Below are positions 15,561 through 25,380 of a stretch of DNA of 64,000 nt, in pieces. Below the pieces are notes generated by a model. It saw nothing but the letters and a program-made list of their open reading frames with translations, did not search any database and was not told where the DNA came from. Numbering within the stretch: the first letter of the stretch is position 1; each line of letters opens with the position of its first letter. This DNA is from Polaribacter glomeratus (GTDB lineage: Bacteria; Bacteroidota; Bacteroidia; Flavobacteriales; Flavobacteriaceae), in NCBI RefSeq assembly GCF_002954665.1, contig NZ_MSCM01000002.1, forward strand, positions 197,520 through 261,519. The letters are read 5' to 3'. The translations under genes were made by a program, and so were the position numbers.

Positions 15561-17372
15561 TTATTCGCTTTTATGATGATCTTCTGCAGCTTTACGCTCT
15601 AACTCTGCTTGAAATTCTTCCATCACTGGTTTTACGGTACTTTCTGGAATATCGGCAACTTTAATATACATTAAGCCATCTATTGCATTGTTAAATTTTG
15701 GATCTACATTAAAAGCGACTAAACGAGCGTTTTGCTTTACGTATTTTTTAATTAAAACAGGAATTCTTAATGCTCCTGGTTCAATTTCATCAATTATTTT
15801 ATCAAATTTTTGCATATCCGCTTGCGTGGCATCAAACACAAAATCTTTATCAACATCTTTTAATTTTACTTTGTATTCTTTCTTCGGACGAATATATTGC
15901 GCAATATAAGGGTCGTAATAATGAGATTTCATAAACTCAATCATTAATGATTTAGAGAAATCTGAAAACTGATTACTTATAGAAACACCGCCCATTAAAT
16001 ATTTATATTCTGGATAACGCAACGTAACGTGCACGATTCCTTTCCATAATAAAAACAATGGCATTGGTTTTTGTTGGTATTCTTGAATAATAAAAGCACG
16101 TCCCATTTCTATGGTATCATCCATCATTTGATGCAGTTCGGGTTCAATCCTAAATAATGTTTGAACATAAAACCCGTCAATACCATACTTTTTGTAAATT
16201 TCTTTTCCAAGGCCCATTCTATATGCGCCTGCTAAACAATTAGCGTCTCTGTCCCATAAAAATAGATGGTGATAATACTTATCATAAATATCTAAATCTA
16301 TTGCTTTATTTGTGCCTTCGCCCACACCTCTAAAAGTGATTTCGCGCAACCTTCCTATTTCGTGCAACAAATTAGGAATTTCTTTTGCGCTTGCAAAAAA
16401 CACTTCATAATTTTTACTTTCTAAAAGCCTACCCTCTTTTTCTCTTAAAGCATTTACCTCTTTAATAAAAGAATCTACACTTCTTTGAGCAGTGATTTTT
16501 TTGGCTTTTCTTTTAATTTTGATATTTTGGGCAGAAATTAACTTGTGTGCTTTTTCAAACGGATTTGCCAACATATACGTTTTCTTTCTGATAAACTCAG
16601 AAAAAGCAGTAATATCTTTATATTCCTCTTGATCGCTAACCGAAATTGGTTTTCCTATTCTAACTCGTATAACTTTGCCGTTCTGCGACATTACTTCCGA
16701 GGGTAATTTGGCTGTTCTTAACGTGTCACTAATTTTTGATAGAATATAAAAAAAACGGCTATTTTTTGCATGAAAATAAATAGGAATTACCGGTACTTTT
16801 GCCTTTTTAATCAATCTTACAGCACCATCTTCCCAAGGTTTATCAACCTTTAATTTACCGTCTCTATAAGTAGAAACTTCTCCCGCAGGAAAAATACCTA
16901 AAGGCATACCTTCTCTTAAATGTAACAATGCACTTTTAATACCTGCAACACTAGATTTTGCCTCCTTTCTGTGTTCAAAAGGATTTACTGGCATTATATA
17001 GGGTTTTAAAGGCCCTATTCTGTGAAGTAAAAAATTGGCAATTATTTTATAATCAGATCTCTTTTCAATCAGTAGTTTTAATAATAAAACACCATCCAAT
17101 CCGCCTAAAGGATGATTAGAAACGGTAATAAAAGCACCGTCTTTTGGTATTCTTTTTAAATCCTCTTCAGGAATTTCAAACTTTATATTGCAATCATCTA
17201 AAACACCATTTAAAAAATTTAAATCTGTTTTATCTTTGTTATTATTATATATTTTATTGATTGTAGAAATACGCAATACCCTTATAAGCAACCAGCCTAC
17301 AAAGATGCCTAGAAAACCAAATTTTTCTAAGCCAATTATTTGTGCAATTTCTTTAGATGTTACTAATGCCAT
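15561..17372 (-). CDS. olsF: Two-domain acyltransferase, probable bifunctional ornithine lipid synthase
   Basis: 603 residues. The N-terminal domain (about 60-270) is a PlsC/OlsA-type O-acyltransferase with SNHPLGGLDG (His87, Asp93) and FPAGEVS. The C-terminal domain (about 300-520) is an OlsB-like GNAT N-acyltransferase (GRLREITFRGVGEGTN, DLDIYDKYYHHLFLWD, CLAGAYRMGLG). This domain order matches OlsF of Flavobacterium johnsoniae and Serratia, where one protein makes lyso-ornithine lipid and then acylates it. A membrane-associated role replacing phospholipid under phosphate limitation is known for such lipids. It might instead acylate another amino acid such as glycine; sequence alone does not decide. 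The N-terminus carries a hydrophobic helix. Confidence 0.75.
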   Translation of the reverse strand: MALVTSKEIAQIIGLEKFGFLGIFVGWLLIRVLRISTINKIYNNNKDKTDLNFLNGVLDDCNIKFEIPEEDLKRIPKDGAFITVSNHPLGGLDGVLLLKLLIEKRSDYKIIANFLLHRIGPLKPYIMPVNPFEHRKEAKSSVAGIKSALLHLREGMPLGIFPAGEVSTYRDGKLKVDKPWEDGAVRLIKKAKVPVIPIYFHAKNSRFFYILSKISDTLRTAKLPSEVMSQNGKVIRVRIGKPISVSDQEEYKDITAFSEFIRKKTYMLANPFEKAHKLISAQNIKIKRKAKKITAQRSVDSFIKEVNALREKEGRLLESKNYEVFFASAKEIPNLLHEIGRLREITFRGVGEGTNKAIDLDIYDKYYHHLFLWDRDANCLAGAYRMGLGKEIYKKYGIDGFYVQTLFRIEPELHQMMDDTIEMGRAFIIQEYQQKPMPLFLLWKGIVHVTLRYPEYKYLMGGVSISNQFSDFSKSLMIEFMKSHYYDPYIAQYIRPKKEYKVKLKDVDKDFVFDATQADMQKFDKIIDEIEPGALRIPVLIKKYVKQNARLVAFNVDPKFNNAIDGLMYIKVADIPESTVKPVMEEFQAELERKAAEDHHKSE

Positions 17373-17427
17373 AAATTAAAATTAGATGCATCTGCAAATT
17401 TACTAAAAAAATTAAAGCAACTTTTTA

Positions 17428-18681
17428 TTAATTCGGTTTCACTACAATTTGAGAGGTTTCCTTGTTAATTTGAGTTAATAAAGAAATACCTTTTTGTTCA
17501 ATTAAAGCGATTGCTTTTGCATCAAAATGACGCACTGTATATAAATCTACTTCCGTTTGAACTTCAATTTTAAACTCTGCTTTTAGTTCCTCATAAAAAT
17601 CGTCAAACTTGCTAAATTTATTATCAATACAGACAGAAAAACTAATGGCTGAATTCTGAATTAAATTTACTTTTAGTTGATAATCATGCAATTTTTGAAA
17701 AATATAACTAATATTATTTTCTACCATAAAAGAAAAATCTAGCGCCGAAATTGAAATTAAAATCTGATTTTTCTTTACAATAAAACAAGGAATATGCGGT
17801 ACTAAAGTAGCTCCTTTAGAAACTTTAGTTCCTGTTTCTTTGGGATTTAAAAATGAACGAACTAATAACGGAATTTCCTTTTTTTGTAAAGGTTGTAATG
17901 TTTTTGGATGAATTACAGAAGCGCCATAAAAAGCCATTTCTATTGCCTCTTCATAAGAAATTTGCTCTAACAAAGTAGTATCAGTAAAAACTCTTGGATC
18001 TGCGTTTAAAACACCTTCTACATCTTTCCAAATAGTAACGCTTTCTGCATTTAAACAATAGGCAAAAATACCTGCTGTATAATCAGAACCTTCTCTACCT
18101 AAACTTGTAGTGTTTTCTGTATCGTTGGCTGCAATAAAACCTTGTGTTATATTAATTTTGGTGACATCCACTTTTTTTGTAATAATAGCCTCTGTAAGTT
18201 CCCAATCTACTTTTGCATCACGATAATTACTATCTGTTTTTATATAATTTCGCACATCAAACCAACTATTTTCTGTTCCTATTTTAGATAAATAGGCACT
18301 TACAATTCTGGTTGATAAAAGCTCTCCAAAACAAATAATTTGATCATAAACATAATTATATCTTTGAGATGCATTTCTAGCTAAAAACCAGCCTAGTTCA
18401 CCAAAAAGAATATCAACATCTCTATAAACTTCGTCTTCTTTATCAAAAAGTGAACTCATAATGTTTTTGTGATACTCTTCAATAAAGGTTAATTTACTTG
18501 GTAATTTATCCGATTTGCTATAATACGCATCTACAACTTCTTCAAAAGCATTTGTTATTTTACCCATTGCAGATATAACAACTAAAGTATCTTTTGCTCC
18601 TTCATTTTTTATGATTGAAGCCACATTTTTTACACCTTCTGCATCTTGTACCGATGCGCCACCAAATTTAAAAATCTTCAT
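17428..18681 (-). CDS. lysC: Aspartate kinase (monofunctional)
   Basis: 417-residue enzyme phosphorylating aspartate, the first step to lysine, threonine, methionine and diaminopimelate. It has the N-terminal KFGGASV motif (5-11), TLGREGSDYTAG-type active-site region (LGREGSDYTAGIFAY) and GASVIHPKTLQPL, followed by an ACT-type regulatory region from about residue 300 (ILISISALDFSFM). There is no fused homoserine dehydrogenase. Feedback regulation by lysine or threonine is likely but not readable. It follows a GNAT gene on the same strand with a 99-base gap that holds a possible stem (18717-18768). The specific symbol is by function, not by isozyme. Confidence 0.92.
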   Translation of the reverse strand: MKIFKFGGASVQDAEGVKNVASIIKNEGAKDTLVVISAMGKITNAFEEVVDAYYSKSDKLPSKLTFIEEYHKNIMSSLFDKEDEVYRDVDILFGELGWFLARNASQRYNYVYDQIICFGELLSTRIVSAYLSKIGTENSWFDVRNYIKTDSNYRDAKVDWELTEAIITKKVDVTKINITQGFIAANDTENTTSLGREGSDYTAGIFAYCLNAESVTIWKDVEGVLNADPRVFTDTTLLEQISYEEAIEMAFYGASVIHPKTLQPLQKKEIPLLVRSFLNPKETGTKVSKGATLVPHIPCFIVKKNQILISISALDFSFMVENNISYIFQKLHDYQLKVNLIQNSAISFSVCIDNKFSKFDDFYEELKAEFKIEVQTEVDLYTVRHFDAKAIALIEQKGISLLTQINKETSQIVVKPN

Positions 18682-18780
18682 TATAAATTCTATTATTTTA
18701 GATTTACATTAAATAAGAGTGATTGATTCAAAAAGTTATTGATACAATCTAGTACCTCAAAATCACTCGAACCAATACTT

Positions 18781-19263
18781 TTACTGATTATTTTGAATAT
18801 ATTTCGCTAAATTTTCTTTGTTCATTTGCACCACAGACCAATCATGCAAATAGGTAGCTCCTGTACTTTTATAAAAATCAATTGCATTTGTATTCCAATC
18901 TATTACTTCCCAAGCAACTCTGTTAAAATTATGTTCGTACGCATATTTTAAAACAGCTGTATACAAAGCTTTACCTGCGCCTATTTTTCGTTTACTTTGC
19001 GTTACCATTAAATCTTCTAAATGAATTGATTTGCCTTTCCAAGTAGAGTATCGTTCGTAGAACAAAGCAATACCAATAACTACGGCGTTTTCTTCGGCAA
19101 CAAAAAGCTTAAATTTTGGAGTATCAGAAAAACCATCTTTTAATAAATCTTGTACTGTAATTTCTACTGCATCTGGCTCTTTTTCAAAAACTGCCAATTC
19201 TGTTATTAAATCTAAAACAGCTTGTACATCTTTTTTTTGACCTTCTCTTATTATAAAACTCAT
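18781..19263 (-). CDS. GNAT family N-acetyltransferase
   Basis: 160-residue single-domain acetyltransferase. The acetyl-CoA-binding region reads HLEDLMVTQSKRKIGAGKALYTA (about 80-102), with the Q/R-x-x-G-x-G/A loop. The C-terminal WEVIDWNTNAIDFYKSTGA is the usual alpha4-beta6 block. The close fit to EDLYV-type sequences points to the diamine/thialysine N-acetyltransferase branch, so a polyamine or lysine-like substrate is plausible but unproven. It lies between the aspartate kinase gene and the divergent fbp gene. Confidence 0.85.
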   Translation of the reverse strand: MSFIIREGQKKDVQAVLDLITELAVFEKEPDAVEITVQDLLKDGFSDTPKFKLFVAEENAVVIGIALFYERYSTWKGKSIHLEDLMVTQSKRKIGAGKALYTAVLKYAYEHNFNRVAWEVIDWNTNAIDFYKSTGATYLHDWSVVQMNKENLAKYIQNNQ

Positions 19264-19462
19264 CTTCTAAAAATTTTGCCAAAGATAGTTGTTTTGCTAT
19301 CGCTTAAAAATATTTGATATTTTTAGACATTTATTTTTGATTTGTTGAGATTTTATACATTTCATAAAAAAACACCACTTTTTTTACGGTAAAAACCTTA
19401 GCTACGAAAACGGAATAGTAAAAAAAAAATAGCATCTTTGTAAAATCAACATAACAAAAAAA

Positions 19463-20473
19463 ATGACTGTACAAAAACAAACTTTAGGAGAATTTATTAT
19501 TGAAAATCAATCTTCTTTCAAATACAGTTCTGGTGAACTCTCTAGACTGATAAACTCAATTAGATTAGCTGCAAAAATAGTAAACCATGAAGTTAATAAA
19601 GCGGGTTTAGTAGATATTCTTGGTGCGGCTGGCGACACAAACATACAAGGTGAAGACCAACAAAAGCTAGATGTTTATGCAAATGAAAAGTTTATTCAAA
19701 CGCTTACAAAAAGAAATATTGTTTGTGGTATTGCAAGTGAAGAAGAAGATAGTTTTATAACTATTAACAGTCAAGATGAAAATAATCAAAACAAATATGT
19801 TGTACTAATTGACCCTTTAGATGGCTCGTCTAATATTGATGTAAATGTTTCTGTTGGAACTATTTTTTCTATATATAGACGTGTAACTCCTGTTGGAACA
19901 CCTGTTCAAATAGAAGATTTTTTACAAAAAGGAAGCGAGCAAGTTGCAGCTGGTTATGTTGTTTATGGTACGTCTACAATGTTGGTATACACAACTGGTC
20001 ATGGCGTTAATGGTTTTACCTTAAACCCAGCAATTGGGTCTTTTTACTTATCACATCCAAACATGAGTTTCCCCGAAGATGGAAATATTTACTCTGTTAA
20101 TGAAGGAAATTATTTAGATTTTCCTCTTGGGATAAAAAAATACATAAAATACTGTCAGGAAGAAGAAGATGACAGACCGTATACAAGCAGATATATTGGT
20201 TCTTTAGTTTCTGATTTTCATAGAAATATGATTAAAGGCGGAATTTACATGTATCCTAAAGGTTCTAGAAATCCTAACGGAAAATTACGTTTGTTATATG
20301 AATGCAATCCAATGGCATTTATTGCTGAACAAGCAAACGGGAAATCTTCTGATGGTTATACAAGAACAATGGATGTTGAGCCAACAGAACTGCACCAAAG
20401 AGTACCATTTGTTTGCGGAAGTAAAAATATGGTTGAAAAAGTAGAACAATACATGCGTGAATTTGGAGAATAA
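19463..20473 (+). CDS. fbp: Class I fructose-1,6-bisphosphatase
   Basis: 336-residue gluconeogenic enzyme removing phosphate 1 from fructose 1,6-bisphosphate in the cytoplasm. The metal site [18 protein letters not shown] (about 115-132), the upstream GEDQQKLD acid patch and the substrate loop [22 protein letters not shown] are all intact. The gene is monocistronic, divergent from the GNAT gene, with a 200-base upstream gap. A bacterium living on amino acids or organic acids would need it for sugar synthesis. Confidence 0.96.
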   Translation: MTVQKQTLGEFIIENQSSFKYSSGELSRLINSIRLAAKIVNHEVNKAGLVDILGAAGDTNIQGEDQQKLDVYANEKFIQTLTKRNIVCGIASEEEDSFITINSQDENNQNKYVVLIDPLDGSSNIDVNVSVGTIFSIYRRVTPVGTPVQIEDFLQKGSEQVAAGYVVYGTSTMLVYTTGHGVNGFTLNPAIGSFYLSHPNMSFPEDGNIYSVNEGNYLDFPLGIKKYIKYCQEEEDDRPYTSRYIGSLVSDFHRNMIKGGIYMYPKGSRNPNGKLRLLYECNPMAFIAEQANGKSSDGYTRTMDVEPTELHQRVPFVCGSKNMVEKVEQYMREFGE

Positions 20474-20514
20474 ATCCTTTCTATTCAACTATAAATTATC
20501 AAAACGTTAACTAC

Positions 20515-20545
20515 TTGTAAAAGTATTTTTTAATGTTTAAATTTG
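20515..20545 (+). promoter_or_regulatory. Promoter of the superoxide dismutase gene
   Basis: TTG (20515-20517) and TAAATTTG (20538-20545) are 20 bases apart and fit the Bacteroidota -33/-7 pattern. The start point would be near 20552, leaving a leader of about 35 bases. Confidence 0.6.
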
Positions 20546-20586
20546 TATCAGAAAATTAAATTATTCAATCTAAATATAAAAAAATT

Positions 20587-21195
20587 ATGGCTTTTAAATT
20601 ACCAGAATTAGGATATGCTTACGACGCATTAGAACCAAATATTGATGCTAAAACAATGGAAATTCACCATTCTAAACATCACAACGGATATACAAATAAC
20701 TTAAACAACGCAATTACAGGAACTAATTTAGAAGGAAAGTCTATAGAAGCTATTCTTACTAATTTAGACATGAGCAATGGTGCTGTTAGAAATAATGGTG
20801 GTGGTTTTTACAATCATTCTTTATTCTGGACCGTTTTAAATCCTGAAGATAGAGGTTACTTATCTGGCGAATTAAAAGATGCTATCGAAGCTGCTTTTGG
20901 TTCTAAAGATGCTTTTATCGAAGCTTTTTCTAAAGCGGCTGCAACACAATTTGGCTCTGGTTGGGCTTGGTTATGTGTGCATCCAGGAGGAAAAGTAGAA
21001 GTTTGTTCTACTCCAAATCAAGACAATCCATTAATGCCGGGTGTTACTTGTGGCGGAACTCCAATTTTAGGATTAGATGTTTGGGAACATGCTTATTATT
21101 TAAACTACCAAAACAGAAGACCAGATTATATTAGTGCTTTCTTTAAAGTAATTAACTGGAATGAAGTTGAAAAAAGATACGCTGCTGCCAAATAA
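20587..21195 (+). CDS. sodB: Superoxide dismutase, Fe/Mn type
   Basis: 202 residues, full length for the family, no signal peptide, so cytoplasmic. It converts superoxide to hydrogen peroxide and oxygen. Metal ligands are visible: His in [12 protein letters not shown], His in FYNHSLFW, and Asp and His in [20 protein letters not shown]. Whether Fe, Mn or either metal is used cannot be told safely from the sequence; the symbol is provisional. Monocistronic, with a clear promoter upstream and a strong terminator downstream. Confidence 0.95.
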   Translation: MAFKLPELGYAYDALEPNIDAKTMEIHHSKHHNGYTNNLNNAITGTNLEGKSIEAILTNLDMSNGAVRNNGGGFYNHSLFWTVLNPEDRGYLSGELKDAIEAAFGSKDAFIEAFSKAAATQFGSGWAWLCVHPGGKVEVCSTPNQDNPLMPGVTCGGTPILGLDVWEHAYYLNYQNRRPDYISAFFKVINWNEVEKRYAAAK

Positions 21196-21266
21196 GTAAC
21201 GCAGTTACTTCTGGCACATCACTTTTATGCAGAAACGCTAAAAAGTAATTTACTAAATTAAATTAT

Positions 21267-21296
21267 AAAAAGCATCCAATATTTTGGATGCTTTTT
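21267..21296 (+). terminator. Terminator of the superoxide dismutase gene
   Basis: AAAAAGCATCCAA pairs with TTGGATGCTTTTT across a four-base loop; a perfect 13-bp stem with a T tail. The rest of the 326-base gap to the next stop codon holds only a second terminator and A+T-rich filler. Confidence 0.9.
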
Positions 21297-21459
21297 ATGA
21301 TTAAAACCAACTCAATTTCTTTCTTTCCTTACTGATTAAAATAAAACGTATTTCATTGATTCTTATTTATTTTACTTGAAGAAAATAAGTCTAAAAACGA
21401 TCAAATTTATTTTAATTTACAAAAATTTTAATTATTTAAAACTAAAAATCAATTCAAAA

Positions 21460-21494
21460 AAAAGAGAGCGAATTAAAATAATTCGCTCTCTTTT
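21460..21494 (-). terminator. Terminator of the PurF-like gene
   Basis: AAAAGAGAGCGAATT (21460-21474) pairs with AATTCGCTCTCTTTT (21480-21494), a perfect 15-bp stem usable in both directions. It serves the minus-strand gene ending at 21522. Confidence 0.9.
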
Positions 21495-21521
21495 ACTGTA
21501 GTGTTTTTTTTAAGGTATAAT

Positions 21522-23420
21522 CTAATAAGCTCTTTTACTGCTGCCTTCATAGAAATTTATAAACGCTTGATTTACGACTCTATGACCTCCAGGAGTTGGA
21601 TAATTACCCGTAAAATACCAATCACCTAAATGATTAGGACACGCTTTATGCAAACCTTCTATCGTTTGATAAATAACCTCAACCTCTGCTTTAATATCTT
21701 CGGTTTTTAGCATTTCTGCAATTTTACCTGATATTTCTTCAATTGTAAAAAGACTATAGACCTCCTTTACATAATTAATAATATCAGCATCTTTATTACC
21801 GTGTTGTGCTTTACATTTTATATAAACTTCGTCTATAATATGATATTTATTATGGTCTTTTAATAATTCTAACGCCGCTTTAAAAGCGATAAAATCCTCA
21901 ATTCTAGCCATATCGATTCCGTAACAATCTGGATAACGAATTTGCGGTGCAGAAGAAACTACCACAATTTTTTTAGGCTCTAATCTATCTAAAATTCTTA
22001 TAATACTTTTCTTTAACGTAGTTCCACGTACAATACTATCATCAATAATTACTAAATTGTCTGTAGGTTTTACAACACCATAGGTAATGTCATATACATG
22101 TTCTACCAAATCATCTCTAGAACTATCATCTGCAATAAAGGTTCTTAATTTTGCATCTTTGATTGCAATTTTTTCAAATCGTGCTCTTTCTGATAAAATT
22201 TGAGTTACTTTTTCTGCTGATAAATTTTTACCGCCTTCTAAAATTTTAGCAGTTTTTTGTTTATTTAAAACATCTTCAGCGGCTTCCGTCATTCCGTAAA
22301 AAGAAGTTTCTGCCGTATTAGGAATGTAAGAAAAAACGGTATTAGAAATATCAGAATCTATTGCTTTTAGTATTTCAGGAAACACAAATTTCCCTAAGTT
22401 TTTACGTTCTTGATAAATACTAGCATCACTACCTCTAGAAAAATAAATACGTTCAAAAGAACATGATTTTTTTTCTTTAGGCTCTAAAACTAATTCTATT
22501 GAGGTCATTCCGCTTTTTTTAATAATTAGCGCATGCCCTCTTTCCAATTCTTTTACATCGGCAATCTTTACATTAAAAACAGTTTGTATTACTGGTCTTT
22601 CTGATGCAACTACAACTACCTCGTCATCTTCATAATAAAATGTAGGTCTAATTCCGTTTGGATCCCTTAGCACAAATGCGTCTCCATGACCTACTAAACC
22701 AGCCATTGCGTAGCCACCATCCCAATTTTTAGAAGATCTTTTTAAAATATTTTTTAAGCTTAAATTTTCTTCAATAAAAGGGGATGCATCTTTTTTATTA
22801 AATCCTTGTTCTTTGGCTTTTAGGTATAAATCAGCAACTTCGGCTTCTAAAAAATGCCCAATTTTTTCCATTACAGTAACCGTGTCTGTATTCTCTTTTG
22901 GATGCTGACCTAACTCAATTAACTCTTCTAACATTTGTTTAGAATTCGTCATATTAAAGTTACCCGCAACAATTAAATTTTGATGTCTCCAGTTACTTTG
23001 GCGTAAAAATGGATGCACACTTTCTATGGAGTTTTTACCAAAAGTACCGTAACGAACATGTCCTAAAAAGAGGTTTCCAACATATGGCATATTTTCTTCT
23101 TGCCAATCAATATCGTCTTTTTTATCAGGGTTTTCATCCAAAACAGCATTTAAACGACCATTAATTTGAGCAAAAATATCTTGTATTGGTTGCGATTTAT
23201 TAGAGCGCACTCTACTAATATATCTTGTACCCGGTTGTACATTAAATTTTACACTTGCAAAACCAGCACCATCTTGGCCTCGATTGTGTTGCTTCTCCAT
23301 TAGTAAATACATTTTATTTATTCCGTAAAAAGCAGAACCGTATTTATCCTTGTAAAACTGTAAAGGTTTTTTTAATCTAACTAATGCAATTCCGCATTCG
23401 TGTTTAATTGCGTCACTCAT
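21522..23420 (-). CDS. Amidophosphoribosyltransferase-like protein (long PurF paralogue)
   Basis: 632 residues, longer than the usual 450-510 of PurF. The N-terminal class II glutamine amidotransferase domain would expose Cys9 (IKHECGIALV) after loss of a short propeptide and has MEKQHNRGQDGAGFA and GHVRYGTFG. The C-terminal phosphoribosyltransferase domain has the PRPP loop NLVIIDDSIVRGTTLKKSI. It is related to the first enzyme of purine synthesis. Many Bacteroidota carry this long form beside a standard PurF, so it may be a specialised second enzyme; I leave the symbol blank. The gene is monocistronic with terminators on both sides. Confidence 0.85.
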   Translation of the reverse strand: MSDAIKHECGIALVRLKKPLQFYKDKYGSAFYGINKMYLLMEKQHNRGQDGAGFASVKFNVQPGTRYISRVRSNKSQPIQDIFAQINGRLNAVLDENPDKKDDIDWQEENMPYVGNLFLGHVRYGTFGKNSIESVHPFLRQSNWRHQNLIVAGNFNMTNSKQMLEELIELGQHPKENTDTVTVMEKIGHFLEAEVADLYLKAKEQGFNKKDASPFIEENLSLKNILKRSSKNWDGGYAMAGLVGHGDAFVLRDPNGIRPTFYYEDDEVVVVASERPVIQTVFNVKIADVKELERGHALIIKKSGMTSIELVLEPKEKKSCSFERIYFSRGSDASIYQERKNLGKFVFPEILKAIDSDISNTVFSYIPNTAETSFYGMTEAAEDVLNKQKTAKILEGGKNLSAEKVTQILSERARFEKIAIKDAKLRTFIADDSSRDDLVEHVYDITYGVVKPTDNLVIIDDSIVRGTTLKKSIIRILDRLEPKKIVVVSSAPQIRYPDCYGIDMARIEDFIAFKAALELLKDHNKYHIIDEVYIKCKAQHGNKDADIINYVKEVYSLFTIEEISGKIAEMLKTEDIKAEVEVIYQTIEGLHKACPNHLGDWYFTGNYPTPGGHRVVNQAFINFYEGSSKRAY

Positions 23421-23450
23421 TTAATTGGTTATTTGTTGCGTTATATGTAT

Positions 23451-23482
23451 AAAAAATCCGCGAATTTTAAACGCGGATTTTT
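23451..23482 (-). terminator. Terminator of the PfkB-family kinase gene
   Basis: AAAAATCCGCG (23452-23462) pairs with CGCGGATTTTT (23472-23482) around a nine-base loop. It follows the kinase stop codon and separates that transcript from the PurF-like gene. Confidence 0.88.
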
Positions 23483-23484
23483 AT

Positions 23485-24411
23485 TTATGAGATTTCTATA
23501 TCAAATTGTGTTAACTCTTTAAAAGCTTGCAAACGCGTTTTGACTTCAGCTGCTGTAAGATTTTGCATACGTTCTGTTCCAAATTTCTCTACACAGAATG
23601 AGGCTAAATTAGAGCCGTAAATAATTGCGTTTTTCATATTCTCGAACGAAATATTTTCTGTTTTTGCTAAATATCCACAGAAACCACCTGCAAAAGTATC
23701 TCCTGCTCCTGTTGGATCAAAAACTTCTGCCAACGGTAAAGCGGGTGCATAAAACATATTGCCTTCATTAAATAATAAAGCACCGTGTTCTCCTTTTTTA
23801 ATGACCACATATTTTGGGCCCATTCCATGAATTTTCTTTGCAGCATTTACCAAAGAATATTCTCCTGAAAGTTGACGAGCTTCTTCATCGTTTATAGTGA
23901 TTACATCTACTCTTTTTAAAACAGTATGTAAATCTGCAAGTGCAATATCCATCCAAAAATTCATAGTATCTAAAACTACTAATTTTGGTTTTTCTGTCAT
24001 TTGATCTAAAACAGACGCTTGTGTTAATGGATGTAAATTACCCAACATTACAATATCTGCATCTTTAAATTCAGTAGGAACCACTGGTTCAAAATTCTCT
24101 AATACATTTAATTCTGTAATTAAAGTATCTCTAGAATTCATATCGTTATGATATTTACCACTCCAGAAAAAAGTTTTTCCTTCTTTTATAACTTCAATAC
24201 CATCAGTATTAATTCCTTTGGCATTCATCATTTTTAAATAAGATTCAGGAAAATCTCCACCAACTACAGAAACAACTCCTGTTTTTACACCAAACTGACT
24301 TGCTGCTAAACCAACAAAAGTTCCTGAACCTCCAAGAATTTTGTCTGTTTTACCAAAAGGAGTTTCAATTGCATCAAATGCTACAGTACCAACTGCTAAT
24401 AATTTACTCAT
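23485..24411 (-). CDS. PfkB-family sugar/nucleoside kinase
   Basis: 308 residues from the ATG at 24411, where the ribokinase fold begins (KLLAVGTVAFDAI). The 27 residues encoded further upstream are not part of the fold and overlap promoter sequence. PfkB signature 1 is GGSGTFVGLAASQFG (about 31-45). Signature 2, VFDPTGAGDTFAGGFCGYL, holds the catalytic Asp of GAGD. The substrate (ribose, adenosine, fructose or other) cannot be fixed from motifs. It lies next to the PurF-like gene, which would suit a nucleoside or ribose-related role, but the terminator between them argues against one operon. Confidence 0.87.
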   Translation of the reverse strand: MSKLLAVGTVAFDAIETPFGKTDKILGGSGTFVGLAASQFGVKTGVVSVVGGDFPESYLKMMNAKGINTDGIEVIKEGKTFFWSGKYHNDMNSRDTLITELNVLENFEPVVPTEFKDADIVMLGNLHPLTQASVLDQMTEKPKLVVLDTMNFWMDIALADLHTVLKRVDVITINDEEARQLSGEYSLVNAAKKIHGMGPKYVVIKKGEHGALLFNEGNMFYAPALPLAEVFDPTGAGDTFAGGFCGYLAKTENISFENMKNAIIYGSNLASFCVEKFGTERMQNLTAAEVKTRLQAFKELTQFDIEIS

Positions 24412-24562
24412 ATGACTGTTTTTGTTTTTCCCTTTTCTACTTAACAATTGCAAGTTCGTAAAGGAATTTAATACATTAATTACTATATTCAAATACTATT
24501 TTAACAAAAATAATAATCAGTTTACTTTATACATAACAAGCATTTTTAATGCTTTTTTGTCG

Positions 24563-24570
24563 TATTTTTG
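24563..24570 (+). promoter_or_regulatory. Promoter -7 element (TATTTTTG) of the sufE operon
   Basis: Matches TAnnTTTG in the gap between the divergent PfkB kinase and sufE, 49 bases before the sufE ATG. No clear -33 box. Hypothesis by pattern only. Confidence 0.4.
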
Positions 24571-24618
24571 CCTTTTACATAAAAGGTGTCTACGACGCCG
24601 CAAAAATAAGTTTAAAAA

Positions 24619-25044
24619 ATGACTATCAAAGAAATACAAGCAGAAATTATTGATGAGTTTTCTATGTTCGATGATTGGATGGAACGTTATGAATATATTA
24701 TAGAACTTGGTAAATCTTTACCAATCATAGACGCTGAATACAAACTAGATGAAAATCTGATAAAAGGCTGCCAATCTAAAGTTTGGTTGTTTTCTGAATT
24801 AGAAAATGATACAATAAAATTTACTGCGGATAGTGATGCAATTTTAACAAAAGGGATTGTAGCACTTTTATTACGCGTGTATTCAAATCAAAAACCGGCA
24901 GCAATTTTAACTGCAGAAACGAGTTTTATTGATGAAATTGGGCTAAAAGAACACCTTTCGCCAACTAGAGCAAATGGCTTGGTTTCTATGGTAAAACAAA
25001 TAAAAATGTATGCAATTGCACAACAAGTAAAATTGCAAAATTAA
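24619..25044 (+). CDS. sufE: SufE, sulfur acceptor for Fe-S cluster assembly
   Basis: 141 residues. SufE takes persulfide sulfur from the cysteine desulfurase SufS and hands it to the SufB scaffold. The acceptor Cys51 sits in the diagnostic IKGCQSKVWL. The remaining fold is complete (ILTKGIVALLLRVYS, LSPTRANGLVSMVKQIK). The next gene, a SufT-like protein, starts 12 bases after the stop codon, so they form an operon devoted to Fe-S assembly. sufBCDS are not in the window. Confidence 0.95.
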   Translation: MTIKEIQAEIIDEFSMFDDWMERYEYIIELGKSLPIIDAEYKLDENLIKGCQSKVWLFSELENDTIKFTADSDAILTKGIVALLLRVYSNQKPAAILTAETSFIDEIGLKEHLSPTRANGLVSMVKQIKMYAIAQQVKLQN

Positions 25045-25055
25045 GATTTAAGATA

Positions 25056-25376
25056 ATGACAGATAAAGAATTAGACGAAATAGGAGATAAAATTGTAAGA
25101 GTTTTAAAAACCATTTATGATCCAGAAATTCCTGTGGATATTTACGAATTAGGATTAATTTATGATGTTTTTGTATCCGAAGAAAACAATGCAAAAATAT
25201 TAATGACCTTAACATCACCTAATTGCCCGGTTGCAGAAACGCTACCTGTAGAAGTTGAGGATAAAGTAAAAACTTTAAAAGAAATTAATAACTGTGAAGT
25301 TGAAATTACTTTTGACCCAACTTGGACTTCAGAAATGATGAGTGAAGAAGCGAAGTTAGAATTGGGAATGTTGTAG
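25056..25376 (+). CDS. SufT-like MIP18 (DUF59) family Fe-S assembly protein
   Basis: 106 residues, the minimal MIP18 fold, cytoplasmic. It has the family motif YDPEIPVDIYELGLIYDV (about 21-38) and the conserved TLTSPNCPVA with Cys57, followed by a C-terminal DPTWTSEMMSEEAKLELG tail. Members help mature Fe-S proteins or carry clusters. Its place directly behind sufE supports the assignment. Eight copies of a 7-bp repeat start four bases after the TAG stop. Confidence 0.9.
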   Translation: MTDKELDEIGDKIVRVLKTIYDPEIPVDIYELGLIYDVFVSEENNAKILMTLTSPNCPVAETLPVEVEDKVKTLKEINNCEVEITFDPTWTSEMMSEEAKLELGML

Positions 25377-25380
25377 TTAG

